Counted from the stretch's first letter, positions 24,670 through 35,600 are shown. The stretch: DNA of 64,000 nucleotides from Vreelandella neptunia (GCF_022489065.1 NZ_JAKVTW010000010.1:1-64000); one strand, 5' to 3'. Numbers and translations are program-made. The notes: generated from the letters alone by a model not told the origin.

Positions 24670-27445
24670 AATCCTCGCCACTGTGCGGTTGCAGTTTCAC
24701 CGCGACTTTACCCTAGCGGATGCCGAGCAGTGGGTAGACTATTATGCCAGCTTGGGGATCAGTCATATTTATGCCTCACCGCTACAGGCATCACGTACCG
24801 GTTCAACCCATGGCTATGACGGCATCGACCCAACGCGAATCGACCCCGAGTTAGGCGGCGAGGCAGCGCTTGAGCGCTTAGTGTCACGGCTGCGCTCGCG
24901 CGGTATGGGGCTAATACTTGATATTGTCCCTAATCACCTGGCAGTGGGTGGCTCACAAAACCGCTGGTGGCAAGACGTGCTGGCCTGGGGGAAAGAGAGC
25001 CCTTACGCCGACTTTTTCGATATTGACTTCGATCACGCGGACTCCTCGCTAGCCGGAAAGCTGCTTGTGCCGTTCTTGGGGGACCCTTACGCCGAGATAC
25101 TTCATTCAGGCGAACTAGAACTCAGCTACGACGTCGATACGGCTGGCTTCCATGTTGACTATCACGAGCACCGCTTTCCCATCGACCCACGTCATTACGG
25201 CGATATATTGCGCTTTGCTGAACATAACGTGCTGCACGAACAAGCAGCTTTTTTCGATGCCCTTCTGCAACGTGATGACGCCTATACCGCCGCTGACGAT
25301 GTGCGTTACCAGCTAAATAAGGTGATGGAATCCCCCGCTGCCCGTCAGTCACTCGATGAGCTCATGCCACTGTTTGACGGCGCCAACCCTAACGGTGCCA
25401 TTCGCCTGCATAACTTGCTTGAACGCCAGCACTACCGCCTGGCGTGGTGGCGCACCGCCTCTGATGAGATCAACTGGCGGCGCTTCTTTGATGTCACCGA
25501 ACTGGGCGGGCTACGCGTTGAAGTGCCGGAAGTGTTCGAGGCCGTTCACGCCCTGCCGTTCCGTTTGGTCGAAGCGGGCTGGATCGACGGCTTAAGGGTC
25601 GACCACGTCGATGGGCTTGCCGACCCTCGCGGTTATTGCCTCAAGCTGCGCCAGCGCCTGGATGAATTGCAGGCCAAGCGACCGTCCGATGTGCCTCACC
25701 AAATTGCTCTCTATGTAGAAAAGATTCTGGGCGATGGCGAAACGCTACATGACGACTGGGGAGTGGACGGTACCAGCGGTTATGAGTTTATGAACGAGGT
25801 CTCGGGAATACAGCACGACCCAACCAGCGTCGCACCACTGCGCGCGCTTTGGCAGGAGATCAGTGGCCGTGATGGTGATTTTTCAGCGGAGGTACGTCTG
25901 GCTAGGCGTGAAATACTGACGTCACTGCTGGCCAGCGAATTCAATGCCTGTGCCAACGCTCTGCATGCCGTCGCTCGCGCCCAGCTTACCAGTCGCGATA
26001 TTAGCCTAGCGGCCATCAGCCGGGCACTGGAAGCATTAATCGTTCACTTCCCCATCTATCGCAGCTATGCCGATGAGGCCGGGCGCCCAGAGGCCGATGC
26101 TCCCTTCTTTGCTCAGGCGATGCGAGGTGCTCGGCAAGCGCTAAATCCGCCAGATATTGCGGTGCTCGAGGCGTTAGAACGCTGGTTAGGCGGCGAAGCG
26201 CCTTGCGATATTACTAAGGATGACGAGCGCCGACTGCGCCAGCGCGCCATTGTGCGCTTCCAGCAGCTCACTTCACCGGTCGCAGCCAAGGCAGTAGAGG
26301 ACACGGCGGGTTATCGCAGTGCCGTATTAATCTCGCGTAACGATGTGGGTTTTGATGGCGAGCACTTCAGCCATTCTCCTGAGCACTTTCACGCGGCGAA
26401 TCTCCGGCGCGCCCGCGAGTTTCCTCGCTCCATGGTGACCACCGCTACCCACGATCACAAGCGTGGCGAGGACGTTCGTGCGCGGCTGGCCGCCCTCAGT
26501 GAACACGCCACCTACTTTGCAACGCAAGTGGAACATTGGCGGCGGCTAGCAGCGCCACTGCGCCGCTCGTTGCCCGATGGCCCCGCCCCCTCGCCGGGCG
26601 ATGAACTGATTCTCTACCAAGTGCTGCTAGGCGCTTGGTCGCCAACGCTTGTTCCGCGGAATAGCGACGCGATGCATACGTTTTTCCAACGGCTCACTCA
26701 ATGGCAGCAAAAAGCGCTGCGTGAAGCCAAGTTACGCAGCCATTGGCTATGGCCAGATGATAGCTATGAGTCGGCCTCTCAAGCGTTCCTGGAAGAGTTA
26801 CTGACAACGCCTGCCCTGCGCGATTCCATTGCAGAGGCAGCGCGCACTATCGACCTACCGGGCGCCCTCAACGGATTAGTACAGACAGCGCTGCGCCTGA
26901 CCGTACCCGGCGTACCCGACCTCTACCAGGGGGGTGAATTCTGGGAAGACAGCCTGGTAGATCCTGACAACCGTCGCCCCGTCGACCATGCAGCGCGTAA
27001 GGCAGCACTGGAAGCGTCGCTGACGCCCACTGAAGCGCTATCCACGTGGCGTGATGGACGCGTAAAACAAGCGCTCATCGCTCGCTTGCTGACGTTACGC
27101 CAACGCTACCCGCAGCTGTTTATGCGTGGCGATTATCGCCCGCTTTCAGCAACGGGTGAGCATGCCGATCACTTGATGGCATTTACTCGGCAACACGCCG
27201 GTTACCAACTGCTAGTAGTGGTACCCAGGCTAACGTCTGCCCTGCTTGCCGATGCCGAGCATCCGCATATCCCTCCACACCACTGGAAAAATACTTCTCT
27301 CCAGCTGGAGTCCGGTGTTTGGCAAGGGGTATTGGCAGCGACCTCTCTTACGGTAGGTGACCAGAGCATTCCCATCGGGACGCTGCTCAAGGAGTTCCCC
27401 ATTGGGGTTTTCCTGCGTGATGACGTCACTGAGGAGAGCGCTTGA
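24662..27445 (+). CDS. treY: Malto-oligosyltrehalose synthase (TreY)
   Basis: A GH13 intramolecular transglycosylase that turns the reducing end of a glucan chain into an alpha,alpha-1,1 trehalose unit. I use ATG 24662 (MNEILATV), overlapping the malQ stop; a TTG at 24647 is the in-frame alternative. The product is 927 residues, usual for long TreY. Signatures: LQFHRDFTLADA, ASPLQASRTGSTHGYDGIDP, DIVPNHLAVGG, nucleophile Asp314 in GLRVDHVDGLADP, Glu353 in VEKILG and TTATHDHKRGEDVRAR. VPGVPDLYQGGE near the end is also family-specific. Together with treZ it converts glycogen or maltodextrin directly to trehalose. Confidence 0.95.
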   Translation: MNEILATVRLQFHRDFTLADAEQWVDYYASLGISHIYASPLQASRTGSTHGYDGIDPTRIDPELGGEAALERLVSRLRSRGMGLILDIVPNHLAVGGSQNRWWQDVLAWGKESPYADFFDIDFDHADSSLAGKLLVPFLGDPYAEILHSGELELSYDVDTAGFHVDYHEHRFPIDPRHYGDILRFAEHNVLHEQAAFFDALLQRDDAYTAADDVRYQLNKVMESPAARQSLDELMPLFDGANPNGAIRLHNLLERQHYRLAWWRTASDEINWRRFFDVTELGGLRVEVPEVFEAVHALPFRLVEAGWIDGLRVDHVDGLADPRGYCLKLRQRLDELQAKRPSDVPHQIALYVEKILGDGETLHDDWGVDGTSGYEFMNEVSGIQHDPTSVAPLRALWQEISGRDGDFSAEVRLARREILTSLLASEFNACANALHAVARAQLTSRDISLAAISRALEALIVHFPIYRSYADEAGRPEADAPFFAQAMRGARQALNPPDIAVLEALERWLGGEAPCDITKDDERRLRQRAIVRFQQLTSPVAAKAVEDTAGYRSAVLISRNDVGFDGEHFSHSPEHFHAANLRRAREFPRSMVTTATHDHKRGEDVRARLAALSEHATYFATQVEHWRRLAAPLRRSLPDGPAPSPGDELILYQVLLGAWSPTLVPRNSDAMHTFFQRLTQWQQKALREAKLRSHWLWPDDSYESASQAFLEELLTTPALRDSIAEAARTIDLPGALNGLVQTALRLTVPGVPDLYQGGEFWEDSLVDPDNRRPVDHAARKAALEASLTPTEALSTWRDGRVKQALIARLLTLRQRYPQLFMRGDYRPLSATGEHADHLMAFTRQHAGYQLLVVVPRLTSALLADAEHPHIPPHHWKNTSLQLESGVWQGVLAATSLTVGDQSIPIGTLLKEFPIGVFLRDDVTEESA

Positions 27446-27465
27446 GTTACCGCAACCACTGATCA

Positions 27466-27497
27466 ACTTTGCTAAACACTGACTTTGCTAAACATTG
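27466..27497 (+). repeat. 16-bp direct tandem duplication between treY and the DUF2934 gene
   Basis: ACTTTGCTAAACACTG (27466-27481) is followed directly by ACTTTGCTAAACATTG (27482-27497), differing by one base. It lies in the 75-bp gap after treY, just upstream of the Shine-Dalgarno of the next gene. Confidence 0.9.
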
Positions 27498-27520
27498 AAA
27501 AGCACACTGGGAGAGCTGAG

Positions 27521-28126
27521 ATGACTGACGAAGAACGCGTGCGGCAACTGGCCTACAGCATCTGGGAAGCGGAAGGACGCCCCGAAGGCCAGCAGCAGCG
27601 CCACTGGGATAGAGCGTTAAAGATCGTTGCCGCGGAGCAAGCAGCCGGTAATGACGCCGACCTGGAAGAAGTCGGCGAACCAGTGGACGAGACCCCCATT
27701 CTGGAGGAGGACTTGCCGCTGGAGGAGGATGAGGTAGGCATCCAGGAGAACCGTTTACCGCTGGAAGATCCCGACGGCGACCCGGCCTTCGATGAAGCTC
27801 CCTTTCGAGACGACACGTTCATAGGGCAGGACGTGCCGGTTCAGGATCGTGGGCATCCGCCCCAGACACCCACCGACCCTGAAGATACAGCGAACTCTAT
27901 GGAACCGCTGCCTGAAGAGTCCGCCACGGTGGCACGTACTCGTCACCCGCGTCGTAGCAGCGACCCGCTGGCCGCTAGCAAAAACACGAGCACAACAGCC
28001 AAGACCACAGCTAAGAAAGCCGGTAAGACGGCAACGGCTAAAAAGACAGATGCCAAGACAGTGAAAAAAGCGACGCCAAAGGCGAAGAAAACCAACCCGC
28101 CCAAGGCAAGCGACCCCGATAGTTAG
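27521..28126 (+). CDS. DUF2934 protein with acidic middle and lysine-rich histone-H1-like tail
   Basis: A 201-residue protein of unknown function. Residues about 1-42 match DUF2934: AYSIWEAEGRPEG followed by HWDRALKI. The middle (about 45-115) is strongly acidic with many Glu, Asp and Pro. The tail (about 145-201) is rich in Lys, Ala and Thr with repeated TAKK/KKA motifs, like bacterial histone-H1 proteins. I use ATG 27521 because GGGAG lies before it; an upstream TTG at 27485 falls in a tandem repeat. The gene sits inside the glucan/trehalose cluster between treY and glgX. DUF2934 genes often lie near glycogen genes, which suggests a linked role, but none is known. It may be unstructured apart from the short N-terminal domain. 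Confidence 0.8.
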   Translation: MTDEERVRQLAYSIWEAEGRPEGQQQRHWDRALKIVAAEQAAGNDADLEEVGEPVDETPILEEDLPLEEDEVGIQENRLPLEDPDGDPAFDEAPFRDDTFIGQDVPVQDRGHPPQTPTDPEDTANSMEPLPEESATVARTRHPRRSSDPLAASKNTSTTAKTTAKKAGKTATAKKTDAKTVKKATPKAKKTNPPKASDPDS

Positions 28127-28205
28127 TTGTTAAAGATGTCGTGAAAAAACAGACGTTAAACGTTAGCCAACTCCCAAGTGCCCGAATGGCTCAAGGATGA
28201 ATGCA

Positions 28206-30404
28206 ATGAGTACAAGCAACGCCTCGCGGGACAGCGATAAGTCCGTTGCCGCCAACGAAACTCCAAGCGTTATGCGGCACGCACGTGTTCACGAAGGATC
28301 GTCGTTTCCGTTAGGGGCGACATGGGATGGGCTAGGCGTTAATTTCGCACTGTTCTCCGCGAATGCCACCAAAGTTGAGCTATGCCTGTTTGATGAAACC
28401 GGCGAACAGGAATTGGCGTGTGTTGAACTACCCGAATACACCGACGAAGTTTGGCACGGTTACCTGCCCGACGCCCGCCCCGGCCAGCTTTACGGTTACC
28501 GAGTACACGGACCTTACGCCCCTGAGGAAGGCCACCGCTTCAACCCTAATAAACTGCTACTCGACCCATACGCCAAGCAGATTGTGGGTGACGTTAAATG
28601 GGATGAAGCACTGTTTGGATACACCATCGGGCATCCCGACGGCGATCTAAGTTTCGATGAGCGTGACAGCGCACCGTTTATGCCGCGCTGCCGCGTGATC
28701 GACCCGGCCTTTACCTGGGGACGCTCGCGGGATGTACAGCTGCCTTGGGATCACACCATTGTTTATGAGACCCATGTGCGCGGCTACACCATGCGCCACC
28801 CGGCGGTGCCTGAAGCGCTACGCGGAACCTTTGCCGGTTTGATGGTCAACGATGTGGTTGACTACATCCGCTCGCTTGGCGTTTCGTCGGTTGAGTTACT
28901 GCCGATCCACGCCTTCGTTGATGATCAACGCCTGTTAGAGCAGGGGCTGCGCAATTACTGGGGCTACAACACGCTCGGTTTTTTCGCGCCGCATTCGCGC
29001 TATATCTCGGGTGAGAGCATCAATGAATTTAAAGAGCTGGTAGCGCGTTATCATGCCGCCGATTTAGAGGTCATCCTCGACGTGGTTTACAACCACACCG
29101 CCGAGGGCAACGAACTAGGCCCCACTCTTTCTCTTAAAGGCATCGACAACGCCTCTTACTATCGGCTGATGCCCGATGAACCGCGCTACTACATCGACGA
29201 CACCGGCACGGGTAACACCCTTAATCTGAGCCATCAGCGTGTGCTGCAAATGGTCACGGACTCGCTGCGCTATTGGGCCACGGAGATGCGTGTCGACGGT
29301 TTCCGCTTTGACTTGGCGACCATCCTTGGCCGCGAACCCCACGGCTTTGACGAGGGAGGCGGCTTTCTCGACTCCTGCCGCCAGGATCCTATCCTCAGCC
29401 AAGTCAAACTGATTGCCGAACCTTGGGACTGCGGCCCCGGCGGCTATCAGGTCGGTGGCTTTCCGCCGGGCTGGGCAGAGTGGAATGACCAGTTCCGCGA
29501 TACGGTGCGTGCTTTCTGGCGCGGCGATGAAGGGCAGTTACCGGAGCTTGCAACCCGGCTAATGGCATCGGCTGATTTCTTCAAACGGCGCGGACGGCGG
29601 CCATTCGCCTCGGTTAACTTCGTCACTGCCCACGATGGCTACACCCTTTACGATCTGGTGGCCTACAACGATAAGCATAACGAGGCGAACGGCGAGGAGA
29701 ATATGGATGGCCATGGCCACAACTTATCGTGGAACCATGGCGTCGAGGGCCCTACTGACGATGAAGATATCCAAGCACTTCGGCTGCGTCAGATCCGTAA
29801 TTTGATCGCCACCACGCTGTTCTCCCAAGGCACGCCGATGCTGCTGGCGGGCGATGAACTTCTACGCACCCAGCAAGGCAACAATAACGCCTACTGCCAG
29901 GATAACGAGATCAGTTGGGTGGATTGGAACCTCGATGGTGACGCCCACGCCATGATCGAGTATTTGCGGCGGGTAATTGAGCTTCGGCTGCGCTACCCCA
30001 TCCTACGTCGAGGTCGCTTCCTTTCCGGTGAATACAACGAAGAAATGGGGCTCAAGGAAGTGACTTGGCTGGCCCCTGATGGTGCTGAAATGGATGTTGA
30101 GCGCTGGGAAGATGCCGAATCACGTACCCTCGGCCTACTGCTTGACGGCCGCGCTCAGCCTTCCGGCATACGCCGTGCGGGGGCCGATGTCACCTTGCTG
30201 CTGATTTTCAACGCCCACCACGAGTCAGTCGCTTTTCAACTCCCCGAAGCACCGAGCGGCAGCGGCTGGTTATGCCGTCTCGACACCAGCAAAACCATTG
30301 ACGAAGCCCCGTTCCAGCGCGGCTTTGGTGAAGAACATAAGATGGAGAGTCGCTCACTGGCCCTGCTAGAGCTCGTGCAGCACGACGAAGGCGCCGTTAC
30401 CTAG
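28206..30404 (+). CDS. glgX: Glycogen debranching enzyme (isoamylase type, GlgX/TreX)
   Basis: A GH13_11 enzyme that hydrolyses alpha-1,6 branches in glycogen, giving linear chains for TreY and MalQ. An N-terminal CBM48 domain (from SSFPLGATWDGLGVNFALFS) precedes the barrel. Signatures: YETHVRGYTMRHPAVPEALRG-type region, NYWGYNTLGFFAPHSRY, VVYNHTAEGNE, nucleophile Asp369 in GFRFDLATIL, acid/base Glu405 in IAEPWDCGPGGYQ and VTAHDGYTLYDLV. I choose ATG 28206: AAGG lies 9 bp before it, while the upstream ATG 28197 abuts that AAGG. The product is 732 residues. The gene follows the DUF2934 gene by 79 bp and precedes glgE by 58 bp. Confidence 0.95.
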   Translation: MSTSNASRDSDKSVAANETPSVMRHARVHEGSSFPLGATWDGLGVNFALFSANATKVELCLFDETGEQELACVELPEYTDEVWHGYLPDARPGQLYGYRVHGPYAPEEGHRFNPNKLLLDPYAKQIVGDVKWDEALFGYTIGHPDGDLSFDERDSAPFMPRCRVIDPAFTWGRSRDVQLPWDHTIVYETHVRGYTMRHPAVPEALRGTFAGLMVNDVVDYIRSLGVSSVELLPIHAFVDDQRLLEQGLRNYWGYNTLGFFAPHSRYISGESINEFKELVARYHAADLEVILDVVYNHTAEGNELGPTLSLKGIDNASYYRLMPDEPRYYIDDTGTGNTLNLSHQRVLQMVTDSLRYWATEMRVDGFRFDLATILGREPHGFDEGGGFLDSCRQDPILSQVKLIAEPWDCGPGGYQVGGFPPGWAEWNDQFRDTVRAFWRGDEGQLPELATRLMASADFFKRRGRRPFASVNFVTAHDGYTLYDLVAYNDKHNEANGEENMDGHGHNLSWNHGVEGPTDDEDIQALRLRQIRNLIATTLFSQGTPMLLAGDELLRTQQGNNNAYCQDNEISWVDWNLDGDAHAMIEYLRRVIELRLRYPILRRGRFLSGEYNEEMGLKEVTWLAPDGAEMDVERWEDAESRTLGLLLDGRAQPSGIRRAGADVTLLLIFNAHHESVAFQLPEAPSGSGWLCRLDTSKTIDEAPFQRGFGEEHKMESRSLALLELVQHDEGAVT

Positions 30405-30462
30405 ACATGAGGCGGCGCGGATACCTTCGTTGTCGTTTTCGCGCTGCAAGGAGAAGCATGCG

Positions 30463-32490
30463 ATGAGTTCACCTGTCTATCCCACGTCCGGGGATCTCCC
30501 GGCACAGAGTCAACACCAGAGCCATGGTCTCGCGGCCACCCATGCTCCACGCATTGCCATTGAAGCCATCACCCCTTCCCTGGATCAAGGGCGCTTTGCG
30601 CCCAAGGCGATCGTGGATGAAGCGGTCGTGGTCAAAGCGACGATCTTCGCCGACGGCCACGATATGCTGGCAGCTGCGCTCTGTTGGCATGACGATGAGG
30701 GGCAGCAACAGCGCGTTCCCATGCGACAAGTAAAGCCATTGGGGCTCGACGTGTGGGAGGGCCACTTTACGCCCCAGCGGGTGGGCCGCCATGGCTTTAT
30801 TATCGAAGCCTGGTGGGATGTCTACGCCACTTACCACCACGAACTACTAAAGAAACACCAGGCAGGCGTTCCCATTGAGCTTGAACTCGAGGAAGGCAGA
30901 CGGCTAATTGAACGAGCCGCCGAGCGAAGCGCAGAAGTGCTCAATGCGTCGCTGGCGGCGATCCTTGAGCAATTTCGCCTTGCTCAACAAGAAGCCGATC
31001 TCGTTGCGCTACTTTTAAGCAGCGAGACGGTTAAATTGATGCAGGAAGCGGATAATCGACCGCACTTAACCCGAAGCGATGTCCTCTACCCGCTAGATGT
31101 TGAACGTCTAAAAGCACGTTTCGCTAGCTGGTACGAACTCTTCCCCCGTTCGGAAACCGACGATCCCAATCGCCACGGCACGTTCAAGGATGTCCACAGG
31201 CGGCTACCGTTGATCCGCGATATGGGCTTTGACGTGCTCTATTTCCCGCCTATCCACCCTGTCGGGCGAGCACATCGCAAAGGGCCTAACAACACCCTCA
31301 TCGCTGGGCCAAGCGATCCAGGCAGCCCTTACGCTATTGGCAGCGAAGAAGGCGGGCATGAGGCCATCCACCCTGAGCTAGGCACCCGCGAAGATTTCCG
31401 CGATCTGGTCCGCGTTGCCGAAGACCACGGCCTGGAGATAGCGCTCGACTTTGCCATTCAGTGTTCACCGGATCACCCCTGGCTCAAGGAGCATCCTGGC
31501 TGGTTCTCCTGGCGGCCCGACGGCTCGATTCGCTATGCCGAGAACCCGCCTAAGAAATATCAGGATATTGTCAACGTCGACTTCTACGCCGAGGAGGCAA
31601 TTCCCTCACTCTGGCTTGAACTGCGTAACGTGGTTCAAGGCTGGGTGGATGAAGGCGTGAAGATTTTTCGCGTTGATAATCCGCACACCAAGCCACTGCC
31701 CTTTTGGGAGTGGCTAATTGCCGATATTCGCCAACGTGACCCCGATGTGATTTTCCTGGCCGAAGCGTTTACCCGCCCGGCCATGATGCTGCGCCTGGGC
31801 AAGCTGGGTTTCACACAGAGCTATACCTATTTCACCTGGCGCCATACCAAGGCGGAGTTAACCGAATATTTCACGCAGCTCAACGAATCGCCACTGCGGG
31901 ACGGCTATCGACCCAACTTCTTCGTCAATACACCTGACATCAATCCCTACTTCCTGCAGTCGTCCGGTCGTGCGGGATTCCTGATTCGCGCGGCGCTGGC
32001 CACCATGGGATCAGGATTGTGGGGCATGTACTCCGGCTTTGAACTCTGCGAAGGCGCACCGGTACCCGGCAAGGAGGAGTACCTCGATTCAGAGAAGTAC
32101 CAGCTTCGCCTGCGCGACTATAGCGCCCCCGGCAACATCATCTATGAGATCGCCCAGCTCAACCGAATCCGGCGCGAGAATCCGGCGCTGCATAGCCATC
32201 TTGGGCTGACTTTCCATGCAGTACACAACGACCGTTTATTGCTCTTCGCCAAGCGCACTTCGCTAAACGACGAGGCCATATTAATCGCCGTCAATCTTGA
32301 TCCTTTCGAGCCTCAGGAGGGCGCATTTGAATTGCCCATGGCGCTATTCGAACTTCCCGATGAGGCGGCCCTGCATGTGGAGGATCTTATGAGTGGTCGT
32401 CAATGGACCTGGCATGGCAAATGGCAAGCGATGCGGTTAGACCCCGCCGTCATGCCATTCGCCATTTGGCGTCTTCGCCCGGTTCACTAG
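30463..32490 (+). CDS. glgE: Alpha-1,4-glucan:maltose-1-phosphate maltosyltransferase (GlgE)
   Basis: A GH13_3 enzyme that adds maltose units from alpha-maltose-1-phosphate to glucan chains. It takes the product of the TreS-maltokinase encoded next. Start ATG 30463 has AAGGAG 9 bp upstream; length is 675 residues, as usual. Family blocks are RRLPLIRDMGFDVLYFPPIHP followed by GRAHRKGPNN, DFAIQCSPDHPW, nucleophile Asp405 in FRVDNPHTKPLPFW and acid/base Glu434 in LAEAFTRP. These match the known GlgE active site. The stop codon lies in the first unit of a fourfold 15-bp tandem repeat. Confidence 0.96.
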   Translation: MSSPVYPTSGDLPAQSQHQSHGLAATHAPRIAIEAITPSLDQGRFAPKAIVDEAVVVKATIFADGHDMLAAALCWHDDEGQQQRVPMRQVKPLGLDVWEGHFTPQRVGRHGFIIEAWWDVYATYHHELLKKHQAGVPIELELEEGRRLIERAAERSAEVLNASLAAILEQFRLAQQEADLVALLLSSETVKLMQEADNRPHLTRSDVLYPLDVERLKARFASWYELFPRSETDDPNRHGTFKDVHRRLPLIRDMGFDVLYFPPIHPVGRAHRKGPNNTLIAGPSDPGSPYAIGSEEGGHEAIHPELGTREDFRDLVRVAEDHGLEIALDFAIQCSPDHPWLKEHPGWFSWRPDGSIRYAENPPKKYQDIVNVDFYAEEAIPSLWLELRNVVQGWVDEGVKIFRVDNPHTKPLPFWEWLIADIRQRDPDVIFLAEAFTRPAMMLRLGKLGFTQSYTYFTWRHTKAELTEYFTQLNESPLRDGYRPNFFVNTPDINPYFLQSSGRAGFLIRAALATMGSGLWGMYSGFELCEGAPVPGKEEYLDSEKYQLRLRDYSAPGNIIYEIAQLNRIRRENPALHSHLGLTFHAVHNDRLLLFAKRTSLNDEAILIAVNLDPFEPQEGAFELPMALFELPDEAALHVEDLMSGRQWTWHGKWQAMRLDPAVMPFAIWRLRPVH

Positions 32491-32540
32491 TTTCCAGTTT
32501 ATTAGCTACCGGTTTACTAGCTCCCGGTTTATTAACAACG
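32481..32540 (+). repeat. Four degenerate 15-bp tandem repeats at the glgE stop, each with an in-frame stop
   Basis: Units are GGTTCACTAGTTTCC (32481-32495), AGTTTATTAGCTACC (32496-32510), GGTTTACTAGCTCCC (32511-32525) and GGTTTATTAACAACG (32526-32540). The first contains the glgE stop TAG. Because the unit is 15 bp, later copies put TAG, TAG and TAA in the same frame. The array occupies the first half of the glgE-treS gap. Confidence 0.85.
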
Positions 32541-32608
32541 GTCTTGGCTTGGAAGCCGCTAGTTCATGTCAATTTTGACCTAATGATCAAAGCAGAGAGG
32601 GTAAGCCA

Positions 32609-35600
32609 ATGATGGATGCCAGCAGCGAAACACACGCCGTCGAGGCGATGGATTTCCTCGATGACCCACTCTGGTATAAGGATGCGGTGATTTACCAGGT
32701 ACATGTGAAGGCCTTCTTCGATGCCAACGACGACGGTATCGGCGATTTCGAAGGCTTGATTCAGAAGCTGGACTATATCGTCAGCCTCGGTGTTAACACG
32801 ATATGGATACTGCCGTTTTACCCGTCACCCCGGCGCGATGACGGCTACGATATCGCCGAATACACTGGTGTGAGCCCTGACTACGGCACGCTCGATGACG
32901 CCAAGCGCTTCATCCAGGAGGCCCACCAGCGCGGGCTGCGCGTGATTACCGAGCTGGTCATCAACCACACGTCCGACCAGCATGAGTGGTTTCAGCGCGC
33001 GCGTCAGGCGCCGGCCGGCTCACCGGAGCGGAATTTCTACGTATGGTCGGACACCGACCAGGCCTACGCCGGCACGCGCATTATCTTTCTGGACACCGAA
33101 TCCTCCAACTGGACTTGGGACCCGGTGGCCGGCGCCTACTTCTGGCATCGTTTCTACTCCCATCAGCCGGATCTCAACTTCGACAACCCCGTGGTACTCG
33201 ACGAGATTCTTAAGGTCATGGCGTACTGGCTGGACATGGGGGTGGATGGCCTGCGCCTGGACGCCATACCGTATCTGGTCGAGCGCGAAGGCACCAACAA
33301 CGAAAACCTGCCCGAAACCCACGTGGTACTCAAGAAAATCCGCGCGGTACTCGACGAGCGCTACCCCGACCGCATGCTGCTCGCCGAAGCCAACCAGTGG
33401 CCCGAGGATACCCGGCCCTACTTCGGCGATGGCGACGAGTGCCACATGGCGTTCCACTTCCCTTTAATGCCGCGCATGTACATGGCACTGGCTCAGGAAG
33501 ACCGCTTCCCAATTACCGATATTCTACGTCAGACGCCTGAAATACCGGCCACCTGCCAGTGGGCGATCTTCTTGCGTAACCACGACGAACTGACCCTTGA
33601 AATGGTGACCGATAAGGAGCGCGACTACCTCTGGAATCACTACGCCGCCGACCGTCGGGCTCGTATTAATTTGGGCATTCGTCGTCGATTAGCGCCCCTG
33701 CTGGAACGCGACCGGCGGCGTATTGAGCTGCTTAACAGCTTGCTGCTCTCCATGCCGGGCACGCCGGTGCTCTATTACGGCGACGAGATTGGTATGGGTG
33801 ACAATATCTATCTCGGCGACCGTGACGGCGTGCGAACGCCCATGCAGTGGTCGGTGGATCGCAACGGCGGCTTCTCCCGTGCCGATCCGGCCAAGCTGGT
33901 GCTGCCGCCCATTATGGACCCGCTTTACGGCTACCAGACGGTGAATGTGGAAGCGCAAATTCGCGATTCCCATTCGCTGCTTAGCAACATGCGGCGGCTA
34001 CTGGCGGTACGCAGCCAGCACCGTGCTTTCAGCCGCGGCACCATGCGGCCGCTCTACCCCTCCAATCGGCATATTCTCGCCTACCTACGCGAGATGACAC
34101 TCGATAATGGCGAGACAGAAACACTGCTATGCGTGGCCAATGTGGCCAGCACAGCTCAGGCCGTGGAGCTCGACCTTTCCGCGTTTGCCGGTCAGGTGCC
34201 GGTAGAAATGGTCGGCGGAAGCGCTTTTCCACCGGTGGGTAAACTGGCGTACCTGCTGACGCTGCCTCCCTACGGATTTTTCTGGTTCTTGCTGGCCCCA
34301 GCTACCGCCATGCCGGAGTGGCATGTTCCTGTACCAGAGCCCATGCCAGATTTCGTTACGCTGATTATCAAAAAGCGCCTTGAGGAGATTTTTGAAGAGA
34401 CGCCCAGGCGGTTATTAGAACGCGAGACGCTGCCCAGCTACCTGCCCAAGCGGCGTTGGTTCGCCGCCAAGCAGGCCCGCATTGAGGAAGTCCATTTACA
34501 CGCCACTGCCAGCCTTGAGCACGGCGGGCACTTACTGCTGTTCAGCGAACTAGAGGTCAAACATGGCCAAGGCAGCGAGCGCTACCAACTGCCGCTGGCT
34601 TTTCTGAGCGAAGATGAGCAAAGCAATCCTCTACCGCAACAGCTCGCCATGGCACGGGTGCGTCGTTTCCACGAAGTCGGGCTGCTAACCGATGCCGTCA
34701 CCCTGGATGCCTTTACGCTGGCGGTACTGGAAGGCATGCGGCTCGGCAGAGTGCTGCCTTATGAGAAAGGAGAAATCCATTTCTTGCCCACCGCTGCCTT
34801 CGCCGAACTGACGCTTCCCGAGCATCCTGAGGTAGTGCAGCAGAGTGCCGAGCAATCCAATAGCTCGGTGATCATCAACCATCAATTAGTGCTCAAGCTG
34901 TTTCGACGCTTGGAGCCGGGCACTCATCCCGAAGCGGAGATCGGCAGTTACCTGACTGAGCGGGGCTTTAAGCATACCGTGCCCTTGTTCGGCGTGGTAA
35001 CCCGGCTCGAAGAGGGAACCACGCAGACGCTCATGGTTCTGCAAGGCTTCATCGACAATCAGGGCGATGCTTGGTCATGGACGCGCACCAAGCTGGAACG
35101 GGCCATTCGTGAAGCGGTGGCAGACGACGAACGCGCAAGCGAGTCAAAAGCCGAAGCCCGCTACGGTGCGTTCGAGGAGTTGGCAGAGTTTGCCACGACA
35201 CTGGGGCGCCGGCTGGGTGAGCTACATATGGTGCTGGCGACGCCCAGCGACGACCCAGCATTTGCCCCCGAAGTTGCTGACGCCTCCCATGTCCAGCACT
35301 GGACACAGCGCGTGACACAGCGCGTTGAGGAAGCGCTGAACGTGCTAGAGCAACACAAGAACACCGCCAGCGAAGCCGAGCAGCAACTTGCCGATACCAT
35401 TTTGGCGCGTCGTTCCACGCTAGTGAATGCTATCAACATGATGGCGGCACTCGCCGAAGGCAGCTTGCTCACCCGCATCCATGGCGACTTGCATCTTGGT
35501 CAGGTACTGGTGGCCCATGACGATGCCTACATCATCGACTTTGAAGGCGAACCAGCCAGGCCCTTGGAAGAGCGTCGTGCTAAGGATAGCCCGCTGCGCG

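Noticed and set aside
27485..27520. Upstream TTG start of the DUF2934 gene
   Set aside because: It lies within a tandem repeat, has no ribosome site, and the conserved domain starts after ATG 27521.
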